From: Darksidea phi
Lineage: Eukaryota > Ascomycota > Dothideomycetes > Pleosporales > Lentitheciaceae
NCBI GenBank assembly: GCA_030770425.1
Contig: JASJFT010000355.1
Coordinates: 1-26,854, forward strand
DNA length: 26,854 nt
Direction of reading: 5' to 3'
The notes beneath the pieces are model-generated. The model did not search any database and was not told the origin of the DNA. It worked only from the letters and a program-made list of their open reading frames with translations. How positions within the stretch are numbered: the stretch's first letter is position 1; each line of letters starts with the position of its first letter. The position numbers and the translations under genes are program-made. Below, in pieces: positions 1 to 10,212 of this stretch.

Positions 1-2075
1 TTTAATTTAGATTTATATAGTAGAAGTCTCTTTAGAAGATTTATATAAAATATAATAAAAGTTTATATATAGTAGAGATACTATACCTATATCTTATATA
101 TAATAATAGAGTTATAGAGCTATATATAATACTATTAATTATAAGTAATAAGATAATATTTTAAAGATTAAGGTACTAGACGAGAAATAATATATAATAT
201 CGAACTATAAAGCCTAGTTAGAAGATTAATAATAGTAATAAGAAGTTAATATACTAATACTACTACCTATAGTATAAAAATTATCTATAATAATACTAGT
301 ATTCTACTTATATCTATCTCTTATCCTTAACTAGCTTTCTTATTATATCTATCTTTTATTCTTAGCTAACTTTCTTATTTCTTTCTTAAACTTACTATTA
401 ATACCTACTAATTATATATCTTTACTAATAATTATTCGTCTTATTCTTTAGTAAAACTATTAGTAAAAACTAAAGTAAAATAGACTATTCGACTATAGTA
501 TTATAAACCTTTTAAATATTATAATAGAGTATTTCTAGTATTATATATAGAAGGTACTACTAATAAAACTTCTTAATTATAATAATTATTAGTATAAAAC
601 TAACTATATATTAGATATATTTAAGAGAATAAGTAATAATAGGATTCTTATATAGTTATTAGTAGTTATCTATAATATATTCCTATCTAAGATTCTATAT
701 AATAAAAATAGCTATACCTTTTATATAGATTAGAGGATAAGCTTATATAGAAAAGTCTATTTAAGAGAAAGAAATTAATCTTCTTAGTAAACTATTAAAG
801 AAACTAATATCTAATATAGAAGATAGAGTTAATATTTATAGTAAATATACTATAAATAATAGTATAGAGATTATATTAAATATAAAGAAACTAGTAGAAA
901 TAAATAGAATAAACGACGAGGATATCTAACTAGGGAGAATAGAAGGTTTGGTATTATTAATATATTTAACTATTTATATATATTATTAGTAAATTAGAAG
1001 CTATTATTATTCTATAGTTACTATCTATTATATAAGATATCGAAATATTAAAATATAATAAGATAATTAGAATTATAAAAAATATAGCTAGTCTAAAAGC
1101 TAATATAATATTATACTAAGTAGTAATCTAAGCTTTTAAAGAAGAGGATCTTTTATATTTATAATTTAAAGAAATTATCTTAGTCTTATTATATATATTA
1201 TAATTATTATTAATTTTAAATCTTTTATATTATAATTAATAGTATTAAAATATTTATAAAGCTTTATAATAGTTTAAATCTTATAATATCTACTAATTAT
1301 TACTAAAAAGTCTTCTTATATCTAACTACTATTTATTTTTAAAATTAAGAGAAGGATTATTACTTTTATAATATATACTTACTTATTAAGTTAAATCTTT
1401 AGATTCTAATTATATTAATTAAATATTTATAGAATATTATATTTATAATATATTTCTTATCTATAAATAGAATTAAAAAAAGTAATATAATTCTTTAATT
1501 TTCTTATATAAATATATCCTATTTAGTCCTTTTAAATTAATAAGATTTAGATTAATAAAATAGTTAAAGCTATATTAATATATATTTCTTTTAAAATCTT
1601 ATTCTTTTATATCTATTTTTTATATTTATATTTCTATATCTTAAACTATAATATAGTATTTTTATTAGAATTTAGCTATTCTATAATATCTAGTTCTTCT
1701 AGTATAAGTTCTAAGATATTAGTATTTAGATTATAATATTACTAGATATTATATACTACTACTTTATCTTTATATTTAAATAGCTAAAGATATTAATACT
1801 TAGGTTTACTAAAAATAATAGTTATTTTTAAAGATCTTTAAATATCTAGTATAGCTATTATTATATTATATAGTTAAGATAATAGTAATAATAAGATTAA
1901 TAATTAAATTATAAGAGTTACTAAAAGTAGTAGCTTTTTAAAATAAATAAACTATAGTATTATTAAGAATCTATTATAGGAATAATAGGTACTCTAGGCT
2001 TATAACTATTATAGTAAGGGATTAGAGTAAATTACTATAAGAGAAAGAAGTAAGAACTACGGTTGATTATAATAG
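1..2075. repeat. AT-saturated RIP-degraded repeat block
   Basis: About 2 kb made almost entirely of A, T and TpA steps, with stops in every frame and hardly any CpA or TpG. Composition changes sharply to ordinary mixed sequence at about 2050-2100. The first 72 bases align without gaps to the last 72 bases of the window, and every difference is G-to-A or C-to-T. That is the signature of repeat-induced point mutation (RIP) on a formerly GC-richer repeat. The original element class (LTR retrotransposon, LINE or DNA transposon) cannot be read from the degraded sequence. No terminal repeat was found within the block itself. A degenerate 35-bp tandem pair lies at 312-381. Confidence 0.85.
312..381. 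repeat. 35-bp degenerate tandem pair inside the AT block
   Basis: Two adjacent copies begin at 312 and 347 and share a core of the form atctatct..ttat.cttagct..ctttcttatt. Their differences are mostly transitions. This is probably an internal repeat of the original element, seen through RIP decay. Confidence 0.45.
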
Positions 2076-2844
2076 CTCTGTATAAGAGCAGCTTATATAG
2101 AACAGAATACGGCGTAGTAGCCAGGAGTAGTCATGTGAGCTGACCTGGTGTGTGAGCTAGCCTGATACCTATCTTTCCCGGAACAGGGTCAGAGCACCTT
2201 TCAATGCTATTTCTCGGTTGGACATGACGATCTTGAATAAACTCGTTGACGCACGCGTGTGAACGAGACCAACACAGCCAAATATGAAGCGCCACTTCCT
2301 TGCCTGAAGTATGTGCTCTGCCGTATTTACTGGCATGACACGGAGGACAAGGTCGGATGGTGCACATTTCTGTGTTCATTTCTGTTTTCGGCTAGATCGC
2401 TTTAGTGTGAAGTGTTCATGCTTGAACGTAACTCTGATGTTTGACATGCGGACTAATGCCTAGGATTCTGAAGTTTCGGGTGTAGGCGCTGACAAATGGT
2501 AAAGTATAACTCACCGATCAGGGGCCAGGCGCGCTAAGTGCCGTGCCCCAGTCGGACCTCGTCTTCTTCATCGTCGTCTTTCTCATCGTCGTCTTTCTTA
2601 TCCCATCTTCCCCACTCTCATCTTCCTCATCTTGTGCACAGACACGGCACAAAGTTTAACCGTGCCGCTAGTTTGCCCCGCACACAGCGCAGCGTACCTC
2701 CCATTGTCTTTTCAGAACTCCGCATTCCCCACAAAACGTTACTTTTCTCAGGCTCGCAGATAAGATGACAGTAAGTAATTTCTCTAGAAAGAGGCAATTG
2801 CTCACGCATGGTACCAGCCTATCGCTGCACTTCAAGCAGCCGCA
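2076..2844. other. Non-coding stretch before the APH gene
   Basis: The sequence has normal composition and no convincing gene. Short ORFs on both strands (for example 2131-2379 minus) lack coding character. A pyrimidine-rich simple-sequence tract at about 2557-2635 contains a 15-bp unit (catcgtcgtctttct) roughly twice. It could be part of the promoter or 5' leader of the gene that starts at 2845, since CT-rich tracts are common in fungal promoters. That role is inference. Confidence 0.4.
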
Positions 2845-3745
2845 ATGCCCGAACTGTACAGTTCAATGCCTTCCAGTCCACAAATCAATGTGCTATATCT
2901 GGCCCCGGGACAAGAAATCATCAGCCCAGAACAATTTAGGGCATCAAATCCGGAGATATTGGCTACGGGAGCGGGCACACAACTCGCAAAAATGTCACTA
3001 TCGATGATAGTAAAATACGGTACCCATGCGTCTCTCATCGAAGCCAAGAACATGCTATATGTGGCTGAGAGAACATCGATACCCATCCCGAGACTATTTG
3101 CAGCATATGCATACGGGCCTCTAGACCGAGACGTTGCCGACTTCGGGAGTGTCTACGATACATATATCTTCATGGAGTTCGTCGAAGGCGAGGACCTAGG
3201 AAAGTCATGGGGAAAATACACCTCTACTGAGAAGCACATGACAGAGCTTCGCTCTCTTCCGGCACCCGGTTACATTGGATCTGTGCATGAGGGACCAGCC
3301 ACTGATGTTATATTAGAATGGTCTACAACTTCTAGAGGTCAGTCTTTATGCGCATATTAGAGAGCCAATAGCAATGTCTCTAACTACGACTCTAGGTCCG
3401 TTTAAAAGTGAAGGAGACTTCAATACTACAATTGTTGACACCTTTGTCGCCAAGTCAAAAGGCCAGATTGGTCCCTACATCCGTGGCATGGTTGATGCAC
3501 ACAAGCATGGAATTGTCTTCACTCATGGGGACCTCAGACCTGATAATATTATTGTCAAGAATGGTCGTGTGACAGCAATCATTGACTGGGAGATGGCAGG
3601 GTGGTACCCAGAGTATTGGGAGTTCGCCAAAGCGTTTTATCTTGAAGTTTTCACCAATGACTGGGCATCACATTTACTAGGCGTTCTTACACCCTATTAT
3701 TGTGAGCAGTTGATGCATGCCAAGTTGATGAGTGTATTATGGTAG
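2845..3745 (+). CDS. APH-family phosphotransferase (aminoglycoside phosphotransferase fold), two exons
   Basis: Exons 2845-3337 and 3396-3745 are joined across a 58-bp intron (gtcagt...ctctag, branch-like ctaac). They encode about 280 residues. The splice turns two frames into one continuous product whose junction reads TTSR-GPFKSEGDF, as I would expect for this fungal family. The catalytic loop HGDLRPDN starts at about residue 208, and the metal-binding Asp of IDWEMAGWYPEYWE is at about 228. These are the hallmarks of the protein-kinase-like APH fold, so the catalytic residues are intact. The family is greatly expanded in filamentous ascomycetes, and most members have unknown small-molecule substrates; aminoglycoside resistance should not be assumed. 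The start is the first ATG of the frame. A segment before the TELRSLPAPGY stretch looks about ten residues shorter than I recall for relatives, which may be a small deletion. Confidence 0.88.
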
Positions 3746-3928
3746 CTAATAATGAAGCTGCCACCAACAGGCGGAGAGGCCGAGCGTAAATGCAATTGGA
3801 AATCCTCATGCATTCATAAAGTGAAATCGTTTTGTTTGTCCAAAACTAGTCCCCGAAATTGATGCACTCAAGTACAAGCCTCGAAATAGAGCGAGATACG
3901 ACTCGCCGATCTAGGTCGGCTCAGGTAG

Positions 3929-4334
3929 CCAACCCACCGCTCCGCAGAAGAGAACGGACTTCTTCGAGAACTTCAGCCACCCAAGCGGCGCAGTCGCGGA
4001 CTGGGGGGTCGATTCTACCTTGTCAAAGGCACCGTTGGTATTGGAATGGACTACGAGTGTCGCCCTGGTTACAATTTTGGTCGCAGCCGATCGTCCAAAA
4101 ACAAAGTTTACCAATTCCAAATGCCAAAGTCTTACCTCTCAAACTTCGAACATATCGCAAGCACTCGGCCCCCTCCATACGATCCCCGTGCGCTCACCAA
4201 GAGCGACCCAAATCCTCCGCTTGGCCTTCGAGCTGGGCTGGAACCAACGCAATCCCTTCGTGATCTGGACCGCTGGGTTGCGTGAAGTAGACTATGTACA
4301 AGTTGTACCATACAGTCTCCGTGGTTGCCATGGT
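3929..4334 (+). pseudogene. Possible decayed ORF with a frameshift at a G-run
   Basis: Two overlapping plus frames look more protein-like than their surroundings. One runs from about 3945 and contains DFFENFSHPSGAVADWG. The other is open from 3929 to 4285 and continues with RFYLVKGTVGIGMDYECRPG and YQFQMPKSYLSNF. The switch between them falls at a run of six G at about 4004-4010, a typical slippage site. No family was recognised and no start codon is convincing. It may be the 3' part of an old gene or chance open frames; confidence is low. Confidence 0.25.
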
Positions 4335-5570
4335 TGAGTATAAAATGAAAACGACAAGAAAGAAATGATGCGACCGTGATTGCAAACAAAGTTGAATAAG
4401 CAAGTATATATGTCGTTGAAGAGATGTAAAAATGTTCGGGCTGATATGAATTCAGAGTAACATAGACTATTTTAGCCATCTTTATAGTCAAATGCAGAAA
4501 CAGAGAGTTTCGACATTGAGACAGAAGCGCTGATCGAGGCGCCGTGTAGCACAATATTGCAATTGAAATTGTTGTATTGGCTGAGGATTCTCACGCGTTC
4601 ATCGACTGTGCCGCGTCAGACGCTGGGGGCTGAGCCAGGTTGAAGTTCCACATGACGACCTGAAGCGCGAAAAGCGGGATTGTACGATCCAGAGAGGAAG
4701 GGAAAACGCCCGTGTCGAAGATCGCATAAAAATTATGGCAAGGGCATATGCAGCATCATTCAACCCGTACACCGGCAAACCAATCGGCGGGAGCGAGAAG
4801 CGGGTATCGGGCGGCGTGGCAAGGAGTTCAATCGGTGACCGGAAAATCTTCGTGGCCTGACGTGGAGCGTCGTCGATCCATCCTCATTGTCGTTATGGGC
4901 GTCGCATCGTAAGTTAGGCCTAAACTGGGTAAGAATAGCTGCTAGGTGGTACACGAAGAGGACTACGGGTGCGCCATTGACTAGGAGGGGCAGACTGAGG
5001 GAGACGGTTTGCAGGGTGCGATATCAGCGACATATCCGCAGTATGCGCTGTTAGAGAAGGAGAGGGCAGGATTGCTGTTCGGGGTGCAGCAGACAGTAGG
5101 TATGAGCACTTTACCCGAACCGGCAATTCGCCAGCACGGATTATACGGCGGCAGACAAGGCGATGAGAATTGATCAAGTTTGGACAAACCCTCGACGCGA
5201 TTCCATGGCGCTAAGCTAGGCCACATTACGCTCTGCCCACCTATTTACCGAATAAATTCCGACTTCGCGTTGATCCCGCGCCGGCGTCATTTGTTGTCAG
5301 CCGACCGACCACCCCGATCCCGTGAATGATCATATTGATCTGCCTCCAAGCGTACTTAGCTCAGCCCAACGACGGACGCAACTCCCGCACATACCCAAAG
5401 GCAATACGGAGAAGGTGTTGCCCTACAGCTTCGAGAGTCCTGAGAAGCAGCACCTTGCGTGGCAAAGGGACCAGCTTGTCCTGTACGTCGAAACTATACC
5501 TCGACAGCTCAGAGTAGCCCTTAATGGCCACTTCTTTGTGGGCTTCAGAACAACCGGCGTGGTTGCCTTG
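4335..5570. other. Intergenic stretch with no supported gene
   Basis: ORFs occur on both strands (for example 4132-4554 minus, 4981-5226 minus, 5361-5624 minus against 5322-5621 plus), but they overlap each other and show no family motif. The two opposed frames at 5.32-5.62 kb both look moderately protein-like, so no strand can be chosen. Confidence 0.4.
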
Positions 5571-5572
5571 TT

Positions 5573-6283
5573 CTTTATAGTGATCAAGTTCCTCTATAGT
5601 CTCCACGTTGTCTACTACTGACACTAGTTATCCTCCAGACATCCCTTCACCCCTATCTGTATTACCCTCCGAGAACGATTTTCCACTCATCGACCTTCTT
5701 ACTACCAACCAGTCGACTTTGAGTCCAGTCGTGGTCCGTGGAAACACAACTGGGGACGTCTATAGTTGATTTGTTCTCGCTCTGCGAGATCGGTCCGTCG
5801 AATGAAAGCGACAGCGAGAACTTTACGCGCGCACGTAATGTCCCAAACCTCGGGTGGCCAACGAGGAGTTGAGCCGAACTGGAGCGGGCGGAGAGCGCCG
5901 TAGACCAAGCGGCGCACCAAGGCTTGACCATTGTGAACCACCTCTATAACCTCTTCTACGAAGCATACGATCGCAAACCCACCGCTGTCGAAGCCTCTCA
6001 CGTCTCGGTAACATGCGACATGCAAGCCATTCAAGTATGGATACAATGGTGAGAAGAGACGGCGGAGGAAAGAGTGCAACAATACGTGCGATCGTTCGCA
6101 CGCGCGTTCTTATGCGACATTTCTCAGCTGCAGGAGGTGTGCTCGGAACATTTCGGATACTCGAAGGGTCTGCGACTGAGCGATACCAAGGCAGCACTGC
6201 CACTTTGGAAGAACAGCGGATCGAAGAGGCCGACAAGAGGAGCGACGTGCAGGGCAGCGGTCGGGGCGTTCGAAGGGAGGTGA
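5573..6283 (+). pseudogene. Homeodomain-like (helix-turn-helix) gene remnant
   Basis: One plus frame is open from about 5760 to 6280 apart from two TGA codons, at 5870 and 6050. Its central part reads NHLYNLFYEAYDRKPTAVE, a linker, then DMQAIQVWIQW. The spacing and the VWIQ segment resemble helices 1 to 3 of a homeodomain, whose usual recognition motif is VWFQNRR. The invariant Asn of that motif is Trp here, so the match is partial. An upstream frame (about 5573-5765) encodes a Ser/Thr/Pro-rich stretch ending GNTTGDVYS and would join by a frameshift or a lost intron. TGA could arise from CGA by one C-to-T change, consistent with RIP-like damage. It could alternatively be an unrelated decayed protein. 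Confidence 0.35.
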
Positions 6284-6324
6284 CAGCGTAGTTGATGGTA
6301 TTGAGGGCAGATTATTGCGAGGAT

Positions 6325-6433
6325 ATGTGCGAGCAACGCTACGTGCGGCGTACAATGTCGGCGCGCAGAGCATGCTGACCTCGTCGATAATCAGCAGGTA
6401 CTTCTCCTGCCAATCCATCCGGACTCGCAGAGC
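6325..6433 (-). mobile_element. PIF1-like helicase fragment (Helitron-type or related)
   Basis: The minus strand encodes ALRVRMDWQEKYLLIIDEVSML followed by TLYA. This is the Walker B region (IIDEVSM) and its flank from fungal PIF1-like helicases, which are abundant as dispersed copies and as the helicase part of Helitrons. Similarity ends after about 35 residues. The Walker A motif, the remaining helicase motifs and any Rep domain are absent nearby, and frames on either side are broken. It is therefore a scrap of a dead element overlapping the end of the plus-strand pseudogene region. Confidence 0.6.
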
Positions 6434-6818
6434 ACCTGAAAATCTTCAATGAGACTGCCTACTCACAGGTCGAACTGAAGCACACATCTAGGGCCCTAGA
6501 TATTGCAGTGCTCATGCATGGAGCTGCTGGTCGTTTGACCGTACGACGGTGCAAGTGGACGGTCGCCCACAGAGCTCGGGACTCCTTGCGGGACTCCCGC
6601 GGGGTGAACTTCTGCAGCGGATATTTCTGGGCACCACAGCTTTGTGATTGTGTCGTCTTCTGTGCGGTTTAGCGCGCCCACTCAACCTTCTTCCATTTGC
6701 ACTCTGTTCATGCTAACTTCTTCGCGGATAGGTTTGCTGAGTCAGCCGGAGCCACCCGAAGTCAGGTTCGTTCCCCATTTACGCAATTAAATCACTTGCT
6801 TTAACAGTGAGATTCCTA

Positions 6819-6881
6819 TTTTGACATCGCGAGGTTTCCATTTTGACACCCCGCGAGGTCTCCATTTTGACACCTGCGAGG
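6819..6881. repeat. Three tandem 22-24 bp units (ttttgacaccncgcgagg)
   Basis: Units start at 6819, 6841 and 6865, each opening with ttttgaca and followed by gcgagg and a ctcca-like tail. The third is truncated. Arrays like this often lie beneath the ends of DNA transposons, and the helicase scrap is close by. That link is only suggestive. Confidence 0.6.
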
Positions 6882-7331
6882 ATCGAAGTCTGCAAGGAAG
6901 GCGGACGAGTGCCACTTCACGGATAAGCCAGCGGGCAATTGGCATCGTGCTGGAGCAACTCTTACAATTGTGTCCTGACGTCTTCTCTTCCTTATACTCC
7001 CATATTCCACTAGCGCATCTATTATCCGTAGGGTTATGTTTTGCGTATTTCACAAACTCGCTGTTCGTGCTGTGACCGCATCTATAACGTATTTGGTATT
7101 ACGTATACATACTGCGTTGGGGAGGCATATTGTCTCAGGAACACGCCTGTTCTGAATGTTAGCAGTAGCTTCTTTTCTCATTGCCAACTTCCCTGGGCTG
7201 TAGGTATGTTGTTTTCAGTTTAACCGTATGGTATGCAAGGGTTGGTTCCCCAGTAAAGAGACAGACACGCGCTAATTATTTATCTTTGGCATGCTGGTCT
7301 GGGATGCTAGCAGTTCAATCCCGAGAAACTG

Positions 7332-7985
7332 ATGCCTAGCACAATTCCGGTGAGCGCATCGCCTGATTCGCCTCTCATTCGCCAGGTGCAACAACTCGAG
7401 AGGGGTTGTCCATTGGATGATGCAGGTCGCAATGCGTCTTTGCCTATCGGTACTTCTGCACGGTATTTACTGCCGCTCTCAGGCCCAAATACCTTCCCAG
7501 CTTTCAAAACATTTTTTGCCCAAAACCTCGCCACTGTCTCCAAAAATCAGCCCCACTATAATGGACTCGGAATTCGACTTGTGTTTTCGGGGGAAGAAAT
7601 TATCGCGTACAAGCAACTATATAGTCGATTAGTTGTTCATGCGTCCGAAGTCTTGTATAAAGCAATTATCTTTCAAAGACCGGAAGAACTGTATTGGCGA
7701 TGCCCTGTCAGAGCTAAACCCCTTTTTGTGTTTCTTGTAGGATAAGCGAGGCCGTAGCCAACAAAGACTCCAGCGCCAACACCCATGCCGCCACGCAGGA
7801 ACGCCCCACCAAGCTTAGTATCTCGGCAAAGGAGCTGAGGAAACGTAAATGGGCCGGCTCAGAAAAACTGGATCTTTTCATTCTCATCTTCAGTCTTGTT
7901 AGCCATCAGGACAGGCTACATCAAGCATTGTGCACCGCGACGATGCAAGTCTCATCTTTTAGCCTATTAGCAAAGAGGAGCTAAC
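7332..7985 (+). pseudogene. Uncertain broken coding frames
   Basis: A 137-codon ATG-started frame (7332-7745) is followed by a second open plus frame (about 7745-7985). The second contains SEAVANKDSSANTHAATQE and LSISAKELRKRKWAGSEK and is preceded by a splice-acceptor-like ttcttgtag. The two could be exons of one gene, but the phases I tried do not join cleanly. The minus frame at 7307-7543 begins with TTG and competes for the first part. No domain was recognised. This is a hypothetical remnant, not a gene call. Confidence 0.22.
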
Positions 7986-8339
7986 AGTGGTGGAGGTGCC
8001 ACAACAGAAGCACGACTGTCATCGTCGTAGTCGGCGGCCAAGCAACGAGAAGCACAAATGTGGTCTTCGTGGACTGTGAAGACGCAGGATGCCCAGCATC
8101 GGCTAGAAATCCGGCGAACAGGGGAACATCGAACCCTAGTGCCTTGAATCGGGGCTCCACGGCAAGCCGCTCATCTCAGATTGTACAGTGCTCGGGCCTA
8201 AAGATGCCGCAACTTGTCCATGACAGAACTCGGAGTGAGATTGGAAATCAAGCATGGCAAATTGTCGTAGTTTGAACCAATCGCATAAATCATCAGCTAA
8301 ATACATGGTACTGGAGCGCCCTTCCCTTGATCGAACTTG
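7986..8339. other. Gap 3' of the kinase-like gene
   Basis: No supported gene. The plus ORFs at 8060-8275 and 8254-8547 are short or antisense to the kinase and show no motif. Confidence 0.4.
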
Positions 8340-9026
8340 TTATTTGCGATGTGTTAGCCAGGTCCAAAGCTTGCCCAATGCAGCCTCATCATTCTGCTTT
8401 GTTGAAGTGGTATACTCTCCATCATCCCACCCCGGCGTACCGGCTATTGTGAGAGTTTCTCCGAAGGGCCGACAAGAGCCTATGTCGATCAGGATCCATG
8501 TATTGCTTTCATCCACCATGACGTTGCTAGGTTTGATATCGTTATGAGCAAGGCCAAGGGAGTGAAGATGCCTCACTGCCGACTTGATTCCACCAAAGCC
8601 TGATTCCAAGTCGAGATTGTCCACGCCGGTTCCCATATGTTGCTCCAGTGTGCAAGGGTATCGTTCCAGTACGATGCCGACAATGCGGCCACGTTGGACC
8701 TGGCAGCCATAATACCGAACGATATTTGGATACCGGTTGCGCTCAAGAAGCTCCAGTACCTCGGCTTCTTGGAGAAGCGCCTTTGCTATCTCCCCAGAAC
8801 CCCCAAGCTCATCAAAGGCTGTGAGCATAGGCCCTTTAACGAAGAGATTGTCGTCCACTTCTATAGCACGTGTGATATGCAACGGAGCTTCCGGATACAC
8901 ATCTTCGTCTGGAACCCGCTTCAAGCTCTTATTGATCATTTCAGGAGTAAGATCGAACTTCCTGATCGATAATCGGCCAAAATATACAGTATAAGCTTCG
9001 GTAACCAAGGCGAACGTTGAGTACAA
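8340..9026 (-). CDS. Small Ser/Thr protein-kinase-like protein
   Basis: A single open frame of about 228 codons shows a protein-kinase fold. An alphaC-type Glu lies in LLQEAEVLELLE (about 85-95), followed by PNIVRYYGC and the catalytic loop HNDIKPSN (H161, D163, N168). A DIG at 181 replaces DFG, and GTPGWDD lies in the activation segment (about 197). The usual Arg of HRD is Asn, and the glycine loop is not evident. This matches a common ascomycete family of short kinase-like proteins. The frame is open back to a TAA at 9057, but no ATG precedes the one at 8939 (residue 30 of this frame). Either translation starts there (199 codons), or an upstream exon or the original start is missing. The codons from 9056 to 8940 look family-like, which favours a missing 5' end. 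Confidence 0.75.
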   Translation of the reverse strand: MYSTFALVTEAYTVYFGRLSIRKFDLTPEMINKSLKRVPDEDVYPEAPLHITRAIEVDDNLFVKGPMLTAFDELGGSGEIAKALLQEAEVLELLERNRYPNIVRYYGCQVQRGRIVGIVLERYPCTLEQHMGTGVDNLDLESGFGGIKSAVRHLHSLGLAHNDIKPSNVMVDESNTWILIDIGSCRPFGETLTIAGTPGWDDGEYTTSTKQNDEAALGKLWTWLTHRK

Positions 9027-9274
9027 AAATATGTAATCGCCATCTGTTTGGCCGACTTAGTGCCAGGAGTTGCGCCGAGGAATGTGACCCTTTAGGTTAC
9101 CTATAGCTTCTCATGAAATGTGTCAATAGTTGTAGAAGCGAAAGGTGAGAGTAAGGAAAGAAAGTTATCTGGACAACTACGTCTTTCCGTCTACGACTTG
9201 ACTTCCAGTCATCTAGGTTCAAACTAAACGTCGCGCCGACAGATCTTCCTAATATCAATAAATAGGCGCGCCGT

Positions 9275-9817
9275 TTACCTGACCGGCAAAGACAGAAGGC
9301 CCTTCGATAGATAGTCGGGGTGGATGCTCTGCGATTGCACGCTCTCGTATTCGAAGTGGTCACGGCCGTACAGCAGCAGGGCGAGGTTGAGCAGCGGGGT
9401 GACGACGCGGAAACACCACGCATTTTCGTCCTTGTTGGAGGAAATGCAGTCATGTGTGCCCCGCAGCACAGCCTTCGCGAGGTAGACGGCAACCGTAAGC
9501 TGTTCCGCGGACCGCTCGTCGCCCTCGTCGTAGGCATCGTCGTCGATAGGCTCGTTTACCAAGGCGGATTGGAAAGTTGGATCCGTCCCCAACACGGTCC
9601 GAAGGCGGGCGGGAATAAATCGCGAGCTAAGGCCACGGCCAAGGCGTTTTCGTAATGCACGAAGTCACGGTGCAATACTGGCGGGAGGTGTTGAAGGGCT
9701 CGAAAGAGGATCCTGTACGATAGGAGGGCGGGCGGTCCTCAGCAGGTTCTGCTGCCGTATTGGGCTGTCCGTATTAATGCACGAGTTGTCGCGATCGTAC
9801 TGACTTTCTGAGTCCAT
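9275..9817 (-). pseudogene. Truncated PD-(D/E)XK nuclease-like family remnant
   Basis: An ATG at 9817 opens a frame that runs to 9275 with a single TGA at codon 51 (9665-9667). It contains LGTDPTFQSALVNEPID, then SAEQLTVAVYLAKAVL, THDCISSNKDENAWCFRVV, PLLNLALLLYGRDHFEYE and SIHPDYLS. This is the N-terminal conserved block of a fungal family annotated as PD-(D/E)XK nuclease-like, found in many accessory and repeat-rich regions. The part that should carry the catalytic Asp/Glu/Lys residues is missing: the frame ends just after the HPDYLS segment at a gtaaac donor-like site. The TGA could derive from CGA. I place the family by memory of its sequence, so the assignment is moderate. Confidence 0.5.
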
Positions 9818-9974
9818 TGTTGTGGGTATGAGAGTTGGATGCCTAGTTACATAACGCCGCGTGCGACATATGTACTAACGTTGCAGCCGAGGTGCACCAA
9901 GACACCGATTGGCGGACTATCACGTATATCGCGCTCCGTATTATTATCGGGAGACGGAGTGGTGTTTTTTCGGG

Positions 9975-10151
9975 ATACAACGGTGGCAGGCACTGCGGCG
10001 GACACAGCGGCGGACACGGCGGATACGGCGGACACGGTAGCGGACACGGTGGCGGATATAGTGGCGGATACGGTGGCGGATATAGTGGCGGATACGGTGG
10101 CGGATACGGTGGCGGACACGGTGGCGGACACGGCGGACACGGCGAACACGA
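9975..10151. repeat. 12-bp minisatellite (ggcggacacggt / ggcggatacggt / ggcggatatagt)
   Basis: An array of 9- and 12-bp units based on ggcgga(c/t)ac(g)gt. Because the period is a multiple of three and the units lack stops, several frames are open through it. One plus frame gives Ala-Asp-Thr-Val repeats, another gives Gly-Gly-His/Tyr repeats, and a minus frame gives Pro-rich repeats. None has a convincing gene around it, so I treat it as a repeat and not as coding. Confidence 0.85.
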
Positions 10152-10163
10152 TATAAAGAGCAA

Positions 10164-10212
10164 GGTGACGCGGATGGGGTGAAGGGTGACGCGGATGGGG
10201 TGAAGGGTGACG
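10164..10212. repeat. 21-bp tandem repeat (ggtgacgcggatggggtgaag)
   Basis: Two perfect copies (10164-10184 and 10185-10205), a third truncated copy, and a further gtgacgcggatg fragment after it. It lies immediately downstream of the 12-bp minisatellite. Confidence 0.85.

Noticed and set aside
2845..3745. Aminoglycoside antibiotic resistance gene
   Set aside because: The fold is shared, but fungal APH-family genes are numerous and not known for this role; the substrate is unknown.
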